Positions 43,325-52,677 of a stretch of DNA of 64,000 nt are shown one piece after another. Within the stretch, counting starts at the first letter, position 1, and each line of letters starts with the position of its first letter. The notes below the pieces were generated by a model. It was not told the origin of the DNA and made no database searches. It worked only from the letters and a program-made list of their open reading frames with translations. Origin of the DNA: JAUMXJ01 sp041781135 (GTDB lineage: Bacteria; Bacillota; Clostridia; Peptostreptococcales; Acidaminobacteraceae). The position numbers were made by a program, and so were the translations under genes. The stretch spans positions 1 through 64,000 of the forward strand of contig JBHAZV010000026.1 in assembly GCA_041781135.1 (NCBI GenBank). The letters run 5' to 3'.

Positions 43325-46051
43325 ATGGATGCTGACAGAAAAATAGTAATAATAGACGGTTATTCGCTCATATTCAGAGCATATTATGCGATGCCTCCGC
43401 TGTTGTCGCCGAGCGGCGAACCAACCGGAGCGGTTTACGGATTCGCTAATATGCTCCTTTTTATTATGCGAGAACACAGAGACGCCAGGATTATCGTAGC
43501 GTTTGACAGTAAGGAAAAAACATTTAGGCACGAGTTATTCGAAGAGTACAAGGGCACTCGCAAGGAGACTGACGAGGAACTTAAATCCCAGTTTGGGCTT
43601 GCAAGAAGTATGCTCGATACGCTGGGGATTCCTGTCGTAAGCCTGCCCGGTTTTGAAGCCGACGACATCATTGGCACGCTTGCCAAGCAGTGCACTGATG
43701 CCGGCGGGGCTGCGTATGTCTACACAGGCGACCGCGACGCGCTTCAGCTGGTTCAGTACGGTATTAATGTGTATATAACCCTTAAAGGCGTCAGCAGCAC
43801 AGAATTATACGATGAAGCCAAGGTGATGGAAAAATTCGGCGTCACTTCTGGGCAGATTGTCGACTATAAGGCACTGTGCGGAGATGCTTCGGACAATATT
43901 CCGGGAGCAAAGGGAATAGGTGATAAAACAGCCGTCAGGCTGCTTGCGGAATATGGAGGCGTCGATGATATTCTCGCAAGCGCAGCTGAAATAAAGCCAG
44001 CGAGAATCGGCGGGATTATTGCTTCATCAGCAGATGTCATAAAACTTTCGCGGACGCTTGCGACCATTGTTTTAGATGTGCCGATATCAATTTATGATAT
44101 TCACGAACTTCAGACTCCTGACGAAGCTGCCGTGCGGGCAATGTTCCAAAATCTCGGATTTACTTCACTTATTAAGAGGATTGGGGAATTTACCGAAAAA
44201 TTTACCGGAACTGCCTTGATAGGGAGCGGGTCAGCTGAGAAATCTGGTTCTTCTGCAGTGCGGAAGCCGGAGCGCTTGGTGCAGGAACTTGACTGGAGAG
44301 CCTTGGTAGCGCCTTTTGCCGGGCAGGATTATAAATGGGATTTTAGTGCCGGATCAGATATTTGCAGCGCTTCGCAGTCGGAGTTTTTTAGTGCAGCAAA
44401 GGCATGCGGCTGCGTGTTTTTTTGCGCTGATGAGGGAGGCAAAGGCGGAATTCTGCTCGCCGGCGATGTTTTTTATTATGCCAAAAACAACTCCGAACTG
44501 CTCTGTCTGGCGCATATTTTGGAGAATCCCGATATTCAAAAGAGATGCTTTTCTTCGAAGGAGCTGTACCTGCGATGCTTTGAACTCGGCATAAATCTTT
44601 CGGGAGTAAAGTCTGACGGTGTTGTGGCGGCTTATCTTGCAAATCCGAGCAGAAAGTCATACCTGTTCGAGGATATAGCGCTTGATTTTGGAATAAGTGT
44701 TCAGAAAACCGAGGCGGGCACGCAGTTTTCAATGCTTGAAGCGCCTCCTGCCAATGAAGCGCAGGAGTTTGCAAAAAAGGCACAGATTGCCGAACAGCTT
44801 GTCAATGCCCTTGAATATGCAGTGGAGCTCAGCGGGATGTTAGAACTTTACAGGGATATGGAGCTGCCGCTTGTAGAAGTGCTTGCAGATATTGAATATA
44901 CTGGGTTCGCAATAGATACAGAGGTGCTGAAAAACATCGGGGCAGATATTTCGCAAAAAATATCTGCGCTTGAATCGCAGATACATTCGCTTGCGGGAGA
45001 GCCGTTTAATATTTCCTCGCCTAAGCAGCTTGGGGTTATCCTGTTTGAAAAAATGGGAATAAAATCTATTAAGAAAAACAAGACGGGCTATTCGACGGAT
45101 AAGGACGTGCTCGAAAAATTGAGTGAAAACCACGAAATTGCAAGGCTTGTCATAGAGTACAGGAGTTATGCGAAGTTAAAATCAAATTATGTAGATTCAC
45201 TGCTCGATCTTGAGCGCAGCGGGAGACTGCATACTTCGCTTAATCAGACGATTACTGCCACGGGGAGGCTTAGTTCAACAGAGCCCAATCTGCAGAATAT
45301 TCCGGTAAGGCTTGAGGAGGGCAGGAATATCCGCAGAGCATTTGTCTGTGATGCCGGCTGCACACTGCTTACTGCCGATTATTCGCAGATAGAATTAAGA
45401 GTTCTTGCACATCTTTCCGGTGACGCAAGGTTTATAGAGGCGTTTAACCGCGGCGACGATATCCATGCAATTACAGCTTCAGAGGTATTTGGCGTCGCGC
45501 CGGAGGAAGTCACGGCATTGATGCGCTCTCATGCAAAGGAAGTCAATTTTGGGATAATTTATGGCATGAGCGATTTTGGTCTTTCGGAATCATTGAAAAT
45601 ACCCGTGTTTGAGGCAAGGCACTACATAGAGCGCTATTTCAGAACATACCGGTCTGTAGAAGGATATATGAATAAGGTCGTTGAAAACGGCAGAAAAAAC
45701 GGATTTGTCGAGACGATGTTTCATCGAAAGAGGCAGATACCGGAGCTAAGGGCGCATAATAAAAACGTGCAGGCCCACGGCGTTAGAATGGCGCGCAATA
45801 CGGGGATACAGGGTACTGCGGCTGATATAATCAAACTGGCGATGGTGCGGCTTTACAGTGCGCTCAAAAAAAATGGGCTGAAATCAAAAATTATTTTGCA
45901 GGTACATGATGAACTGATACTTAATGTGCCGCTCGACGAACTTGAAGAGGTAAGGGTACTTTTGCGGGATTCAATGGAGCGTGCCGCGCAGCTTAGTGTT
46001 CCGCTCAAAGTTCAGATGTCTACTGCCAAGACTTGGTATGATGCAAAATAG
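43325..46051 (+). CDS. polA: DNA polymerase I
   Basis: The 908-residue enzyme serves repair and Okazaki-fragment processing. Domains: 5'-3' flap nuclease (about 1-290, with DGYSLIFRAYYA, FEADDIIGTLA and GDASDNIPGAKGIGDKTA), a degenerate 3'-5' exonuclease domain (about 315-500) where no DxE metal motif is seen, so proofreading is likely absent as in Bacillus, and the polymerase domain with motif A DYSQIELR, the O-helix KEVNFGIIYGMS and motif C QVHDELI. The start coincides with a predicted transcript start. coaE follows 11 bases after the stop. Confidence 0.97.
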   Translation: MDADRKIVIIDGYSLIFRAYYAMPPLLSPSGEPTGAVYGFANMLLFIMREHRDARIIVAFDSKEKTFRHELFEEYKGTRKETDEELKSQFGLARSMLDTLGIPVVSLPGFEADDIIGTLAKQCTDAGGAAYVYTGDRDALQLVQYGINVYITLKGVSSTELYDEAKVMEKFGVTSGQIVDYKALCGDASDNIPGAKGIGDKTAVRLLAEYGGVDDILASAAEIKPARIGGIIASSADVIKLSRTLATIVLDVPISIYDIHELQTPDEAAVRAMFQNLGFTSLIKRIGEFTEKFTGTALIGSGSAEKSGSSAVRKPERLVQELDWRALVAPFAGQDYKWDFSAGSDICSASQSEFFSAAKACGCVFFCADEGGKGGILLAGDVFYYAKNNSELLCLAHILENPDIQKRCFSSKELYLRCFELGINLSGVKSDGVVAAYLANPSRKSYLFEDIALDFGISVQKTEAGTQFSMLEAPPANEAQEFAKKAQIAEQLVNALEYAVELSGMLELYRDMELPLVEVLADIEYTGFAIDTEVLKNIGADISQKISALESQIHSLAGEPFNISSPKQLGVILFEKMGIKSIKKNKTGYSTDKDVLEKLSENHEIARLVIEYRSYAKLKSNYVDSLLDLERSGRLHTSLNQTITATGRLSSTEPNLQNIPVRLEEGRNIRRAFVCDAGCTLLTADYSQIELRVLAHLSGDARFIEAFNRGDDIHAITASEVFGVAPEEVTALMRSHAKEVNFGIIYGMSDFGLSESLKIPVFEARHYIERYFRTYRSVEGYMNKVVENGRKNGFVETMFHRKRQIPELRAHNKNVQAHGVRMARNTGIQGTAADIIKLAMVRLYSALKKNGLKSKIILQVHDELILNVPLDELEEVRVLLRDSMERAAQLSVPLKVQMSTAKTWYDAK

Positions 46052-46062
46052 GGTGATTCAAA

Positions 46063-46686
46063 ATGTTGGATAGATCTGCTCGCGTTCGAATATTTTGCAT
46101 ACTCGGTGCAATAGGGTCCGGCAAGAGTACGCTGGCGCGAATTCTGGGAGAAGCGCATCCTGTGTTTGATGCAGATAAGCTGGCTGCTGCAGCGCTTGCC
46201 GCAAAGCACGACGCGCTGCTTGAGCGCTTTGGAGCAGAGGTCCTTTCGGACGGTGCGCTCAATAAAGGTTTTCTTGCTGAAAAAATATTTAATTGTGACG
46301 ATGAAAGAAAATGGATTTCCGATCTGATCTCTGCAGACGTTGTTAGCGAGATCCGCAGGCGAGCCGCGCTTAGCGGGAAAAGCATTGCATTTGCCGAAAT
46401 CACCGCGCCCACTTCCGAAATTGTCGCCGCATTTGACGGAGTTATATATGTTGAGGCGGGGTTAGAAGCTGCACTCGCGCGAACAGACGACCGAGAGAAC
46501 GGATGGAGCAGAGCGCGCAGAGAAAAAATCTATCGTATGCAGGAGCGCGATATTTCGGATGCGCTTAACGAATACCGCGGCATTATATTAAAAATTGATA
46601 ATAAATACGGCGCGGAGGAGCTTCGGAAATCTGCGGCCGAGATTTTGCAAGTTATTGTCAGGAGCATAAAATATGAAGAAAAATAA
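46063..46686 (+). CDS. coaE: Dephospho-CoA kinase CoaE
   Basis: Last step of coenzyme A synthesis. The 207-residue protein has P-loop GAIGSGKST and the FDADKLA motif (family form DAD) at the expected places, and a C-terminal helical region with NGWSRARREKIYRMQERD. It is somewhat divergent from textbook CoaE in the middle, but polA-coaE linkage is common in bacteria and supports the call. ATG follows AGGGTGATTC. Overlaps the SDR gene by 14 bases. Confidence 0.88.
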   Translation: MLDRSARVRIFCILGAIGSGKSTLARILGEAHPVFDADKLAAAALAAKHDALLERFGAEVLSDGALNKGFLAEKIFNCDDERKWISDLISADVVSEIRRRAALSGKSIAFAEITAPTSEIVAAFDGVIYVEAGLEAALARTDDRENGWSRARREKIYRMQERDISDALNEYRGIILKIDNKYGAEELRKSAAEILQVIVRSIKYEEK

Positions 46687-47413
46687 AACAGTTCTTATTA
46701 CGGGCAGTTCGAGGGGCATTGGCGCGGCGACAGCGCGCCGTCTGGCGTCGGAAGGTTTTATTGTGGTGATAAATTACGAAAAGGACGAGGCGGCTGCGCG
46801 GCGTGTTTACGATGAAATAAGAGAAATCAGCCCAGAGAGTCTGCTGGTAAGGGCGGATGTCCGAAGCGACGCAGATGTCTGCAGGATGTTTGACGAGGTA
46901 GAGTCAAAGCTTGGAATGGTGGACTGCCTTGTAAATAATGCCGGAATAGCCGGATACAAAATGATTCAGGACATAAGCGATGCCGAATGGAGCGATATGT
47001 TTGATGTCAACGTTCACGGAGCGTTTCGGTGCGTAAGGCGTGCGGCTCCCAAAATGATAGCTGCAGGACGTGGCAAAATTGTCGGTGTCAGTTCAATCTG
47101 GGGGGTCACGGGAGGTGCGATGGAGGTGCACTATTCCGCGACAAAAGGCGCAATAATCGCAATGAACAAGGCGCTCGCAAAGGAGCTCGGCTGGTCCGGA
47201 ATAACGGTTAATACAGTGGCTCCCGGCGGCGTTGACACCGACATGCTCGCTGGATTTTCGGCAGAGGAGCTAAGGGGATATTGCAGCAGATTTCCGCTGG
47301 GAAGGCTGGCGCGCCCCGAAGAAATCGCAGGAGTAATCGCGTATTTACTTTCTGATGCAGGGGACTATATCACCGGAGAGGTCATAAACATAAACGGCGG
47401 CGCACATATTTGA
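46673..47413 (+). CDS. Short-chain dehydrogenase/reductase (FabG- or YmfI-like)
   Basis: The 246-residue classical SDR has TGSSRGIGAATA (NADPH loop), NNAGIA, the catalytic Ser in VSSIWG, YSATKG (Tyr and Lys) and a C-terminal GEVININGGAHI. Classical SDRs of this length and C-terminus include FabG (3-oxoacyl-ACP reductase) and YmfI, which reduces a 5-aminopentanone group on elongation factor P. The absence of other fatty-acid genes here leaves the choice open. Confidence 0.88.
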   Translation: MKKNKTVLITGSSRGIGAATARRLASEGFIVVINYEKDEAAARRVYDEIREISPESLLVRADVRSDADVCRMFDEVESKLGMVDCLVNNAGIAGYKMIQDISDAEWSDMFDVNVHGAFRCVRRAAPKMIAAGRGKIVGVSSIWGVTGGAMEVHYSATKGAIIAMNKALAKELGWSGITVNTVAPGGVDTDMLAGFSAEELRGYCSRFPLGRLARPEEIAGVIAYLLSDAGDYITGEVININGGAHI

Positions 47414-47445
47414 AAAGATTTATCCATTTTTTGCACACAAATTGT

Positions 47446-47474
47446 TTGAAATTGTAGTCCGAAGGGAGTATAAT
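47446..47474 (+). promoter_or_regulatory. promoter of the rnf operon
   Basis: TTGAAA (47446-47451), 17-base spacer, TATAAT (47469-47474), then TAAGGGAG before the rnfC ATG. Strong housekeeping-type promoter. Confidence 0.85.
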
Positions 47475-47492
47475 GTTCCCTAAGGGAGTTTT

Positions 47493-48815
47493 ATGAATAT
47501 TTTTAATTTTAAGGGGGGGATACATCCGCCTCACTCTAAGGGAGCGACTGAAAAACTGCCTATTGAAGATTTCCCTACTCCGGACGTTGTTTCGATTCCG
47601 TTGAGACAGCACATCGGAGCTCCGACTGAGCTTCTGGTAAATAAGGGAGATGCAGTCAAGGTAGGACAGTTGCTCGCAAAGGGCGGTGGGTTTGTATCCG
47701 CAAATGTTCATTCATCGGTATCCGGTACTGTCAAGGATATCAAGGTGACCGACACGGCGTATGGCATGGAAAAGGTCGTGGTTATAGAAAACGACAAGAA
47801 TTATGCCGTCTGCGAAACGGTCGTTCCGCCTGCTGATTACAAAACGCTCAATTCAAAAGAGATAGTTGGGCTGATACAGGGTGCGGGACTTGTAGGCATG
47901 GGCGGAGCGGGATTTCCGACTCATGTCAAGCTCAGTATCCCGCCGGATAAGCATGTAGATACTATTATTCTTAACGGCGTAGAGTGCGAGCCTTATATTA
48001 CCTGCGATCACAGGCTTATGCTCGAAAGTCCGGAGATGATAATCAAGGGGCTGCAGGTGGTGATGCATGCGCTGAACGTTATTAACGGCATTATCGGTAT
48101 CGAGGACAATAAGCCCGATGCAATAGAATCTGTTAAAAAAGCTGCTTCCGGGCTGAATGTCAAGGTTGCGGAGCTTAAAACAAAATATCCGCAGGGCGCG
48201 GAAAAACAGCTGATTTATGCCGTAACCGGCAGGGAAGTGCCATCTGGCGGCCTGCCTGCCGATGCGGGGGTCGTTGTAATAAACGTCGCGACGGCTTATG
48301 CGATAGGCGAGCTTTTTACCACGGGCATACCGCTCGTGCAGAGATGCTGTACAATAACAGGCAAGGGCGTGAAAAATCCTAAAAATCTCAGATTCAGGGT
48401 AGGGGTTACCCTCAGGGATATGATTGATTACTGTGGCGGTTATACCGGAGAAGTAGGCAAGGTAATCCTCGGCGGGCCGATGATGGGAGTCGCGCAGTTT
48501 ACAGACCAAGTTCAGGCGATAAAAAATACATCTGCGGTGCTTGTGCTGACTCCGGATCAGGTTGTAGTGGATAAAAATTACAATTGCATCAAGTGCGGCA
48601 AGTGTACCGAGGTTTGCCCTATCGGCCTTCAGCCGACTCAGATATCGATGCTGTCGATGCTTAATAATTTTGAACAGGCGGAAAAATACAATGCGCTCGA
48701 CTGCATAGAGTGCGGTTCCTGCTCGTTTATCTGTCCTGCCAAGCGTTCGCTTCTTCCTTCCATAAGAGTTGCGAAGAGAGAAATACTCGCTGCAAGGAGG
48801 AAAAATGGAAAATAA
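47493..48815 (+). CDS. rnfC: Rnf complex subunit RnfC
   Basis: The peripheral subunit that receives electrons and passes them toward NAD. The 440-residue protein starts with the Rnf barrel-sandwich region (GGIHPPHSKG), has GMGGAGFPTHVK (NAD/flavin-binding SLBB-type region) and two [4Fe-4S] motifs, CIKCGKCTEVCP and CIECGSCSFICP, at residues about 365-420. First gene of rnfCDGEAB. Confidence 0.97.
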   Translation: MNIFNFKGGIHPPHSKGATEKLPIEDFPTPDVVSIPLRQHIGAPTELLVNKGDAVKVGQLLAKGGGFVSANVHSSVSGTVKDIKVTDTAYGMEKVVVIENDKNYAVCETVVPPADYKTLNSKEIVGLIQGAGLVGMGGAGFPTHVKLSIPPDKHVDTIILNGVECEPYITCDHRLMLESPEMIIKGLQVVMHALNVINGIIGIEDNKPDAIESVKKAASGLNVKVAELKTKYPQGAEKQLIYAVTGREVPSGGLPADAGVVVINVATAYAIGELFTTGIPLVQRCCTITGKGVKNPKNLRFRVGVTLRDMIDYCGGYTGEVGKVILGGPMMGVAQFTDQVQAIKNTSAVLVLTPDQVVVDKNYNCIKCGKCTEVCPIGLQPTQISMLSMLNNFEQAEKYNALDCIECGSCSFICPAKRSLLPSIRVAKREILAARRKNGK

Positions 48816-49740
48816 ATTTTTTGTGACTTCATCGCCTCATATACGTTCCGGTTTCACAACCCAGTCAATTATGCGCGATGTTGCGATCGCGCTTATGCCT
48901 GCTGCTGCTTATGGAGTATACCTTTTTGGAATGAGGGCGGCGATAATCCTTCTCATCAGCGTTGCCACTGCCGTTTTGACAGAGGCGGCATGTCAGAAGC
49001 TCAGAAAACAGCCGCTTACAATCAATGATTTTTCGGCTGTAGTAACAGGGCTCCTGCTCGGAATGAACCTTTCCTCCGCAGTGCCGTACTATGTGCCTTT
49101 TGTGGGCAGTGTATTTGCAATTGCCATTGTGAAGCAGGCGTTTGGTGGTCTCGGACATAACTTTATCAACCCTGCTCTGGCGGCGAGAGCGTTTTTGATG
49201 GCTTCGTGGCCGGTGGATATGACAAGGTGGTATGCGCCGCTTAACGATGCAGTCACGCAGGCTACTCCGCTCGCGGTAATGAAAAGCGGCGGAGGAATCG
49301 AAAGTATGACCGATATCATCCTGGGCAAAGTCGGGGGCTGCATAGGAGAGACTTCGGCTATTCTGTTGCTGCTCGGCGGAGCGTACCTCGTATACCGAGG
49401 CGTAATAAAAATCAAGATGCCTGCAATCATAGTCGGAACTACTGCGGTGCTGAGTTTTGTATTTTCGGGGTTTGATATCAATATCACCACAGCGCATGTG
49501 CTCTCCGGCGGTCTGTTCCTTGGCGCGATATTTATGGCTACTGACTATGCTTCGTCGCCGATGAATCCTTTAGCCCAGACGATTTATGCTGTAGGCATAG
49601 GTCTTTTGATAGCAATTATCAGATTTTACGGGGGATATCCTGAGGGGGCGTCTTATTCAATACTTATAATGAATGTGGCTGCACCGCTGATCGATAAGTA
49701 CGCGAAGCCGCGCGTATTCGGCACGGGAGGTAAAAAATGA
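48805..49740 (+). CDS. rnfD: Rnf complex subunit RnfD
   Basis: A 311-residue membrane subunit with about nine segments and the covalent-FMN threonine region QATPLAVMK. The start is ATG 48805, right after AAGGAGGAAAA and overlapping rnfC by 11 bases; the in-frame ATG at 48769 lies deep inside rnfC and is discarded. NFIN..ALAARAF and ATDYASSPM are further RnfD marks. Confidence 0.95.
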   Translation: MENKFFVTSSPHIRSGFTTQSIMRDVAIALMPAAAYGVYLFGMRAAIILLISVATAVLTEAACQKLRKQPLTINDFSAVVTGLLLGMNLSSAVPYYVPFVGSVFAIAIVKQAFGGLGHNFINPALAARAFLMASWPVDMTRWYAPLNDAVTQATPLAVMKSGGGIESMTDIILGKVGGCIGETSAILLLLGGAYLVYRGVIKIKMPAIIVGTTAVLSFVFSGFDINITTAHVLSGGLFLGAIFMATDYASSPMNPLAQTIYAVGIGLLIAIIRFYGGYPEGASYSILIMNVAAPLIDKYAKPRVFGTGGKK

Positions 49741-50279
49741 AATTTTTTAAACCGGCCATTGTGCTTTTAGTAGTAGGAATTGTCGCTGCTGCTGCGCTTG
49801 GGCTTACAAATGAAGCTACAAAGGATATAATTGAAAAACAGCGCTCAGACGCGAGAACCGCAGCAATGAAGGCGATTATTCCGGAGGCTCAGACATTTGA
49901 GCAGGTAGGCGATAGCAAAGTCTATCTTGCAAAGGATGAAACCGGTAATTTAGTTGGCGGAATCGTGTTTACATATCCGAACGGTTTCGGAGGACCTGTA
50001 GAAGTTATTACAGGCGTTGGCGTCGATGGTACGATCAAGGGCGTCAGGGTTGGTTCTCACACCGAAACCCCGGATTTAGGTTCAAGAGCGACAGAACCGG
50101 CGTTTTATGAGCAATTCAGCGGTCTTGACGCCGGAAGTGACATAGTCGTAATTAAAGTTGGAATACCGGGAGAAAATGAAATTTTAGCAATTTCCGGCGC
50201 GACGGTTACATCCAATGGCGTTGTCGACGGTGTAAAAGAAGCGATTAAAATATTTGCTGAAGTAGGAGGTGCAAAATGA
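49737..50279 (+). CDS. rnfG: Rnf complex subunit RnfG
   Basis: The 180-residue subunit has one N-terminal membrane anchor and an outward-facing FMN-binding domain with the flavinylation site SGATVTS near residue 160. Overlaps rnfD and rnfE by four bases each. Confidence 0.95.
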   Translation: MKFFKPAIVLLVVGIVAAAALGLTNEATKDIIEKQRSDARTAAMKAIIPEAQTFEQVGDSKVYLAKDETGNLVGGIVFTYPNGFGGPVEVITGVGVDGTIKGVRVGSHTETPDLGSRATEPAFYEQFSGLDAGSDIVVIKVGIPGENEILAISGATVTSNGVVDGVKEAIKIFAEVGGAK

Positions 50280-50869
50280 AAATAAGCAGCCTTACTAACG
50301 GTTTTTTTAAGGAAAACCCTACATTTGTACAGTTGTTGGGTATGTGCCCGACGCTTGCGGTTACGACTTCTTCAGTGAACGGAATAGGAATGGGGCTTGC
50401 GACTACCGCGGTTCTTGTGTGCTCCAATATAGCGATTTCGCTTATAAAGAAACTTGTTCCAAGCACCGTAAGGATACCGGTGTACGTCGTCGTTATTTCC
50501 ACTTTTGTCACAGTTGTCGGAATGCTTATGGAAGCATTCACACCGGAACTTTTTTCGGCGCTCGGATTGTTTATTCCGTTAATAGTGGTAAACTGTATAA
50601 TCCTTGCGCGTGCAGAAGCTTTCGCATCAAAAAACTCTGTAATTGATTCTCTGTTGGATGGTCTCGGAATGGGGCTCGGCTTTACGATGAGTCTAACGAT
50701 TCTTGCGACCGTAAGAGAAATTGTAGGCAAGGGAACGTTCTTTGGAAATACGATTGTGCCGGGGTACAGTCCAATATCTATATTTGTACTTCCGCCGGGG
50801 GCGTTTATAATGCTTGCGCTCCTGCTTGCGCTCTACAACAGCGTCAGGCTTAGGAAGAAGGGGGCATAA
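50276..50869 (+). CDS. rnfE: Rnf complex subunit RnfE
   Basis: A 197-residue integral membrane subunit with six segments: QLLGMCPTLAVT at the first and NCIILARAEAFA in the middle are diagnostic of RnfE. RnfA and RnfE form a pseudo-symmetric pair holding an iron-sulfur cluster in the membrane. Abuts rnfA (TAATG). Confidence 0.95.
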   Translation: MKISSLTNGFFKENPTFVQLLGMCPTLAVTTSSVNGIGMGLATTAVLVCSNIAISLIKKLVPSTVRIPVYVVVISTFVTVVGMLMEAFTPELFSALGLFIPLIVVNCIILARAEAFASKNSVIDSLLDGLGMGLGFTMSLTILATVREIVGKGTFFGNTIVPGYSPISIFVLPPGAFIMLALLLALYNSVRLRKKGA

Positions 50870-51447
50870 TGGAAAACGCAAATATTTTAGTGATAATGAT
50901 AAGTGCGATACTTGTAAACAATGTCGTGCTCTCAAGATTTTTAGGTATATGTCCGTTCCTTGGGGTTTCTAAACAGGTCGAGACTGCGCTCGGCATGGGT
51001 ATGGCGGTCACATTTGTAATAACTCTATCCGGCGTGATCACCTACTTTGTCAATCAGATGCTCGTATCGCTCAGAATAGAGTATCTCCAGACCGCAGCAT
51101 TTATTCTCGTTATAGCGTCATTAGTGCAATTTGTCGAGATAGTGCTTCAAAAGATTTCACCTGCACTCTACAAGGCGCTCGGCGTTTTTCTGCCGCTTAT
51201 CACCACAAATTGTGCAGTCTTGGGTATTGCTCTGTTAAACATACAGTTTAAGTATGATGTACTGAAGACAGCAGTGCATTCTTTTTCCGCTTCAATCGGG
51301 TTCTCGCTCTCGATAGTTCTTTTTGCCGGAATACGCGAAAAGCTTGCGACATCCGATGTGCCAAAGCCTTTCCAAGGTTTTCCAATTGCTCTGATATCCG
51401 CTGGCCTTATGTCCATTGCATTCCTTGGATTTGTAGGGCTTGTGTAG
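50869..51447 (+). CDS. rnfA: Rnf complex subunit RnfA
   Basis: A 192-residue integral membrane subunit with six segments, NNVVLSRFLGICPFLGVS near the start and TTNCAVLGIALLN in the middle, both typical. The Cys in each of these stretches contributes to the membrane [2Fe-2S] cluster known from the family. Confidence 0.96.
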   Translation: MENANILVIMISAILVNNVVLSRFLGICPFLGVSKQVETALGMGMAVTFVITLSGVITYFVNQMLVSLRIEYLQTAAFILVIASLVQFVEIVLQKISPALYKALGVFLPLITTNCAVLGIALLNIQFKYDVLKTAVHSFSASIGFSLSIVLFAGIREKLATSDVPKPFQGFPIALISAGLMSIAFLGFVGLV

Positions 51448-51456
51448 GAGGTAGTT

Positions 51457-52287
51457 ATGAATTATGAAAATGTATTTATAGCAGCCGGGGTACTCGGAAT
51501 TATGGGCGTAGTTTTTGGCGTGCTGCTTGCATATGCTTCGAAAAAATTTGCCGTAGAAGTCGATGCAAGGATTCCGGAGGTAAGGGAAGTTCTTCCGGGC
51601 GCAAATTGCGGCGCGTGTGGATTTCCGGGGTGCGATGGGTTTGCTGCTGCGGTTGTCGCCGGCGACGCAAAGGTCAATGGCTGTCCTGTTGGCGGTGCGC
51701 CGGTAGGGGCGCTTGTTGCAAAGATTATGGGGCTTGCTGCTGAGGAATCGGTGCGCAAAGTAGCTAAGGTACTATGCAACGCGAAGTGCTTTGAAAAATC
51801 GCAATATGCAGGTTATCCAAGCTGTACTGCCGCAAGTATGCTTTCCGGCGGAAGCCCTAAATCGTGTTCATACGGCTGCATAGGACTTGGCACTTGCGTG
51901 CAGGTGTGCCAATTTGACGCTCTCAAAATAAATGCGAATGGCGTCGCAGAAGTTGATAAAGAAAAATGCACATCTTGCAATAAGTGTGTGGAGGCTTGTC
52001 CAAAGGGCATAATCAAATTGCTGCCATACGAGCAGATCACTATAGTAAATTGCAGCAATACCGAGATTGGCGGCCATGTAAAGAAAAACTGCGAAAATGC
52101 GTGTATCGCGTGCAGAATGTGCGAACGCAACTGTCCAAGCGACGCGATCCACGTCGTTAACAATGTTGCCATTGTAGATTTTGATAAATGTACGAACTGC
52201 GGCACCTGCGTAGCAAAATGTCCTACAAAGGCAATAGAAGGCAAGTTGCCTCCTCAAACTGCTTCTTCAGAAGAAAAAGCAGCGTAG
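51457..52287 (+). CDS. rnfB: Rnf complex subunit RnfB
   Basis: The ferredoxin-accepting subunit. The 276-residue protein has an N-terminal membrane anchor, a Fe-S domain with CGACGFPGCDGFA, a Cys-rich region (CNAKCFEK... GCIGLGTCVQVC) and three further ferredoxin-type motifs: CTSCNKCVEACP, CIACRMCERNCP and CTNCGTCVAKCP. A Lys/Glu-rich short tail ends the protein. ATG follows GTAGGAGGTAGTT. Last gene of the operon; a strong terminator follows. Confidence 0.96.
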   Translation: MNYENVFIAAGVLGIMGVVFGVLLAYASKKFAVEVDARIPEVREVLPGANCGACGFPGCDGFAAAVVAGDAKVNGCPVGGAPVGALVAKIMGLAAEESVRKVAKVLCNAKCFEKSQYAGYPSCTAASMLSGGSPKSCSYGCIGLGTCVQVCQFDALKINANGVAEVDKEKCTSCNKCVEACPKGIIKLLPYEQITIVNCSNTEIGGHVKKNCENACIACRMCERNCPSDAIHVVNNVAIVDFDKCTNCGTCVAKCPTKAIEGKLPPQTASSEEKAA

Positions 52288-52340
52288 TTAGTACATGGTG
52301 CAAATAAAATTATACAATAAACAATTATTTTAAAAAATGT

Positions 52341-52392
52341 TTGAAAACGACTGTTTTCAAGGATCGGCGTGGCTTATGTCACGCCGTTTTCT
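52341..52392 (+). terminator. tandem hairpin and terminator of the rnf operon
   Basis: First a perfect hairpin TTGAAAAC-GACT-GTTTTCAA (52341-52360), then CGGCGTG (52365-52371) pairing with CACGCCG (52380-52386) around eight bases and followed by TTTTCT. The second is a textbook intrinsic terminator. Confidence 0.93.
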
Positions 52393-52677
52393 ATGTTTGT
52401 AATTTGCTTTGCAAAGTTCTGGATGGGTTTAGTTAAAAATCACACAGCGGTGAGGTTTTGGGTAACCTGTTCAAAGAACTTCGGCACAAAATCGTTTTAT
52501 GTATAAAAAAGCGATACTCGGTTATCAAACCAAGTATCGCCAATTTTTGTTTAGCCAACCGCGCCTGACAGATGTCGTAATAGTTGAATTTTCGGTTATT
52601 CGCTTACGAGCATTCGCCTTTTTGGGTATTGCTTATTTAGTGTTTGCCAATATAAGTGATTGCTGAATAAGCATATA
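52393..52677. other. rnf-pmbA intergenic region
   Basis: The 390 bases between rnfB and the convergent pmbA hold no plausible gene. Besides the rnf terminator there is the hairpin at 52511-52540 and an imperfect inverted repeat, TGCTTATTTAG (52630-52640) with CTGAATAAGCA (52663-52673), ten of eleven positions paired, just after the pmbA stop on its strand. Confidence 0.6.
52511..52540 (-). terminator. terminator for the cobT-tldD-pmbA operon, possibly two-way
   Basis: GCGATACT (52511-52518) pairs with AGTATCGC (52533-52540), and inside it GGTT pairs with AACC around ATCA, with one C-A mismatch. On the minus strand it is followed by a run of six T; on the plus strand by CAATTTTTG. Confidence 0.88.
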
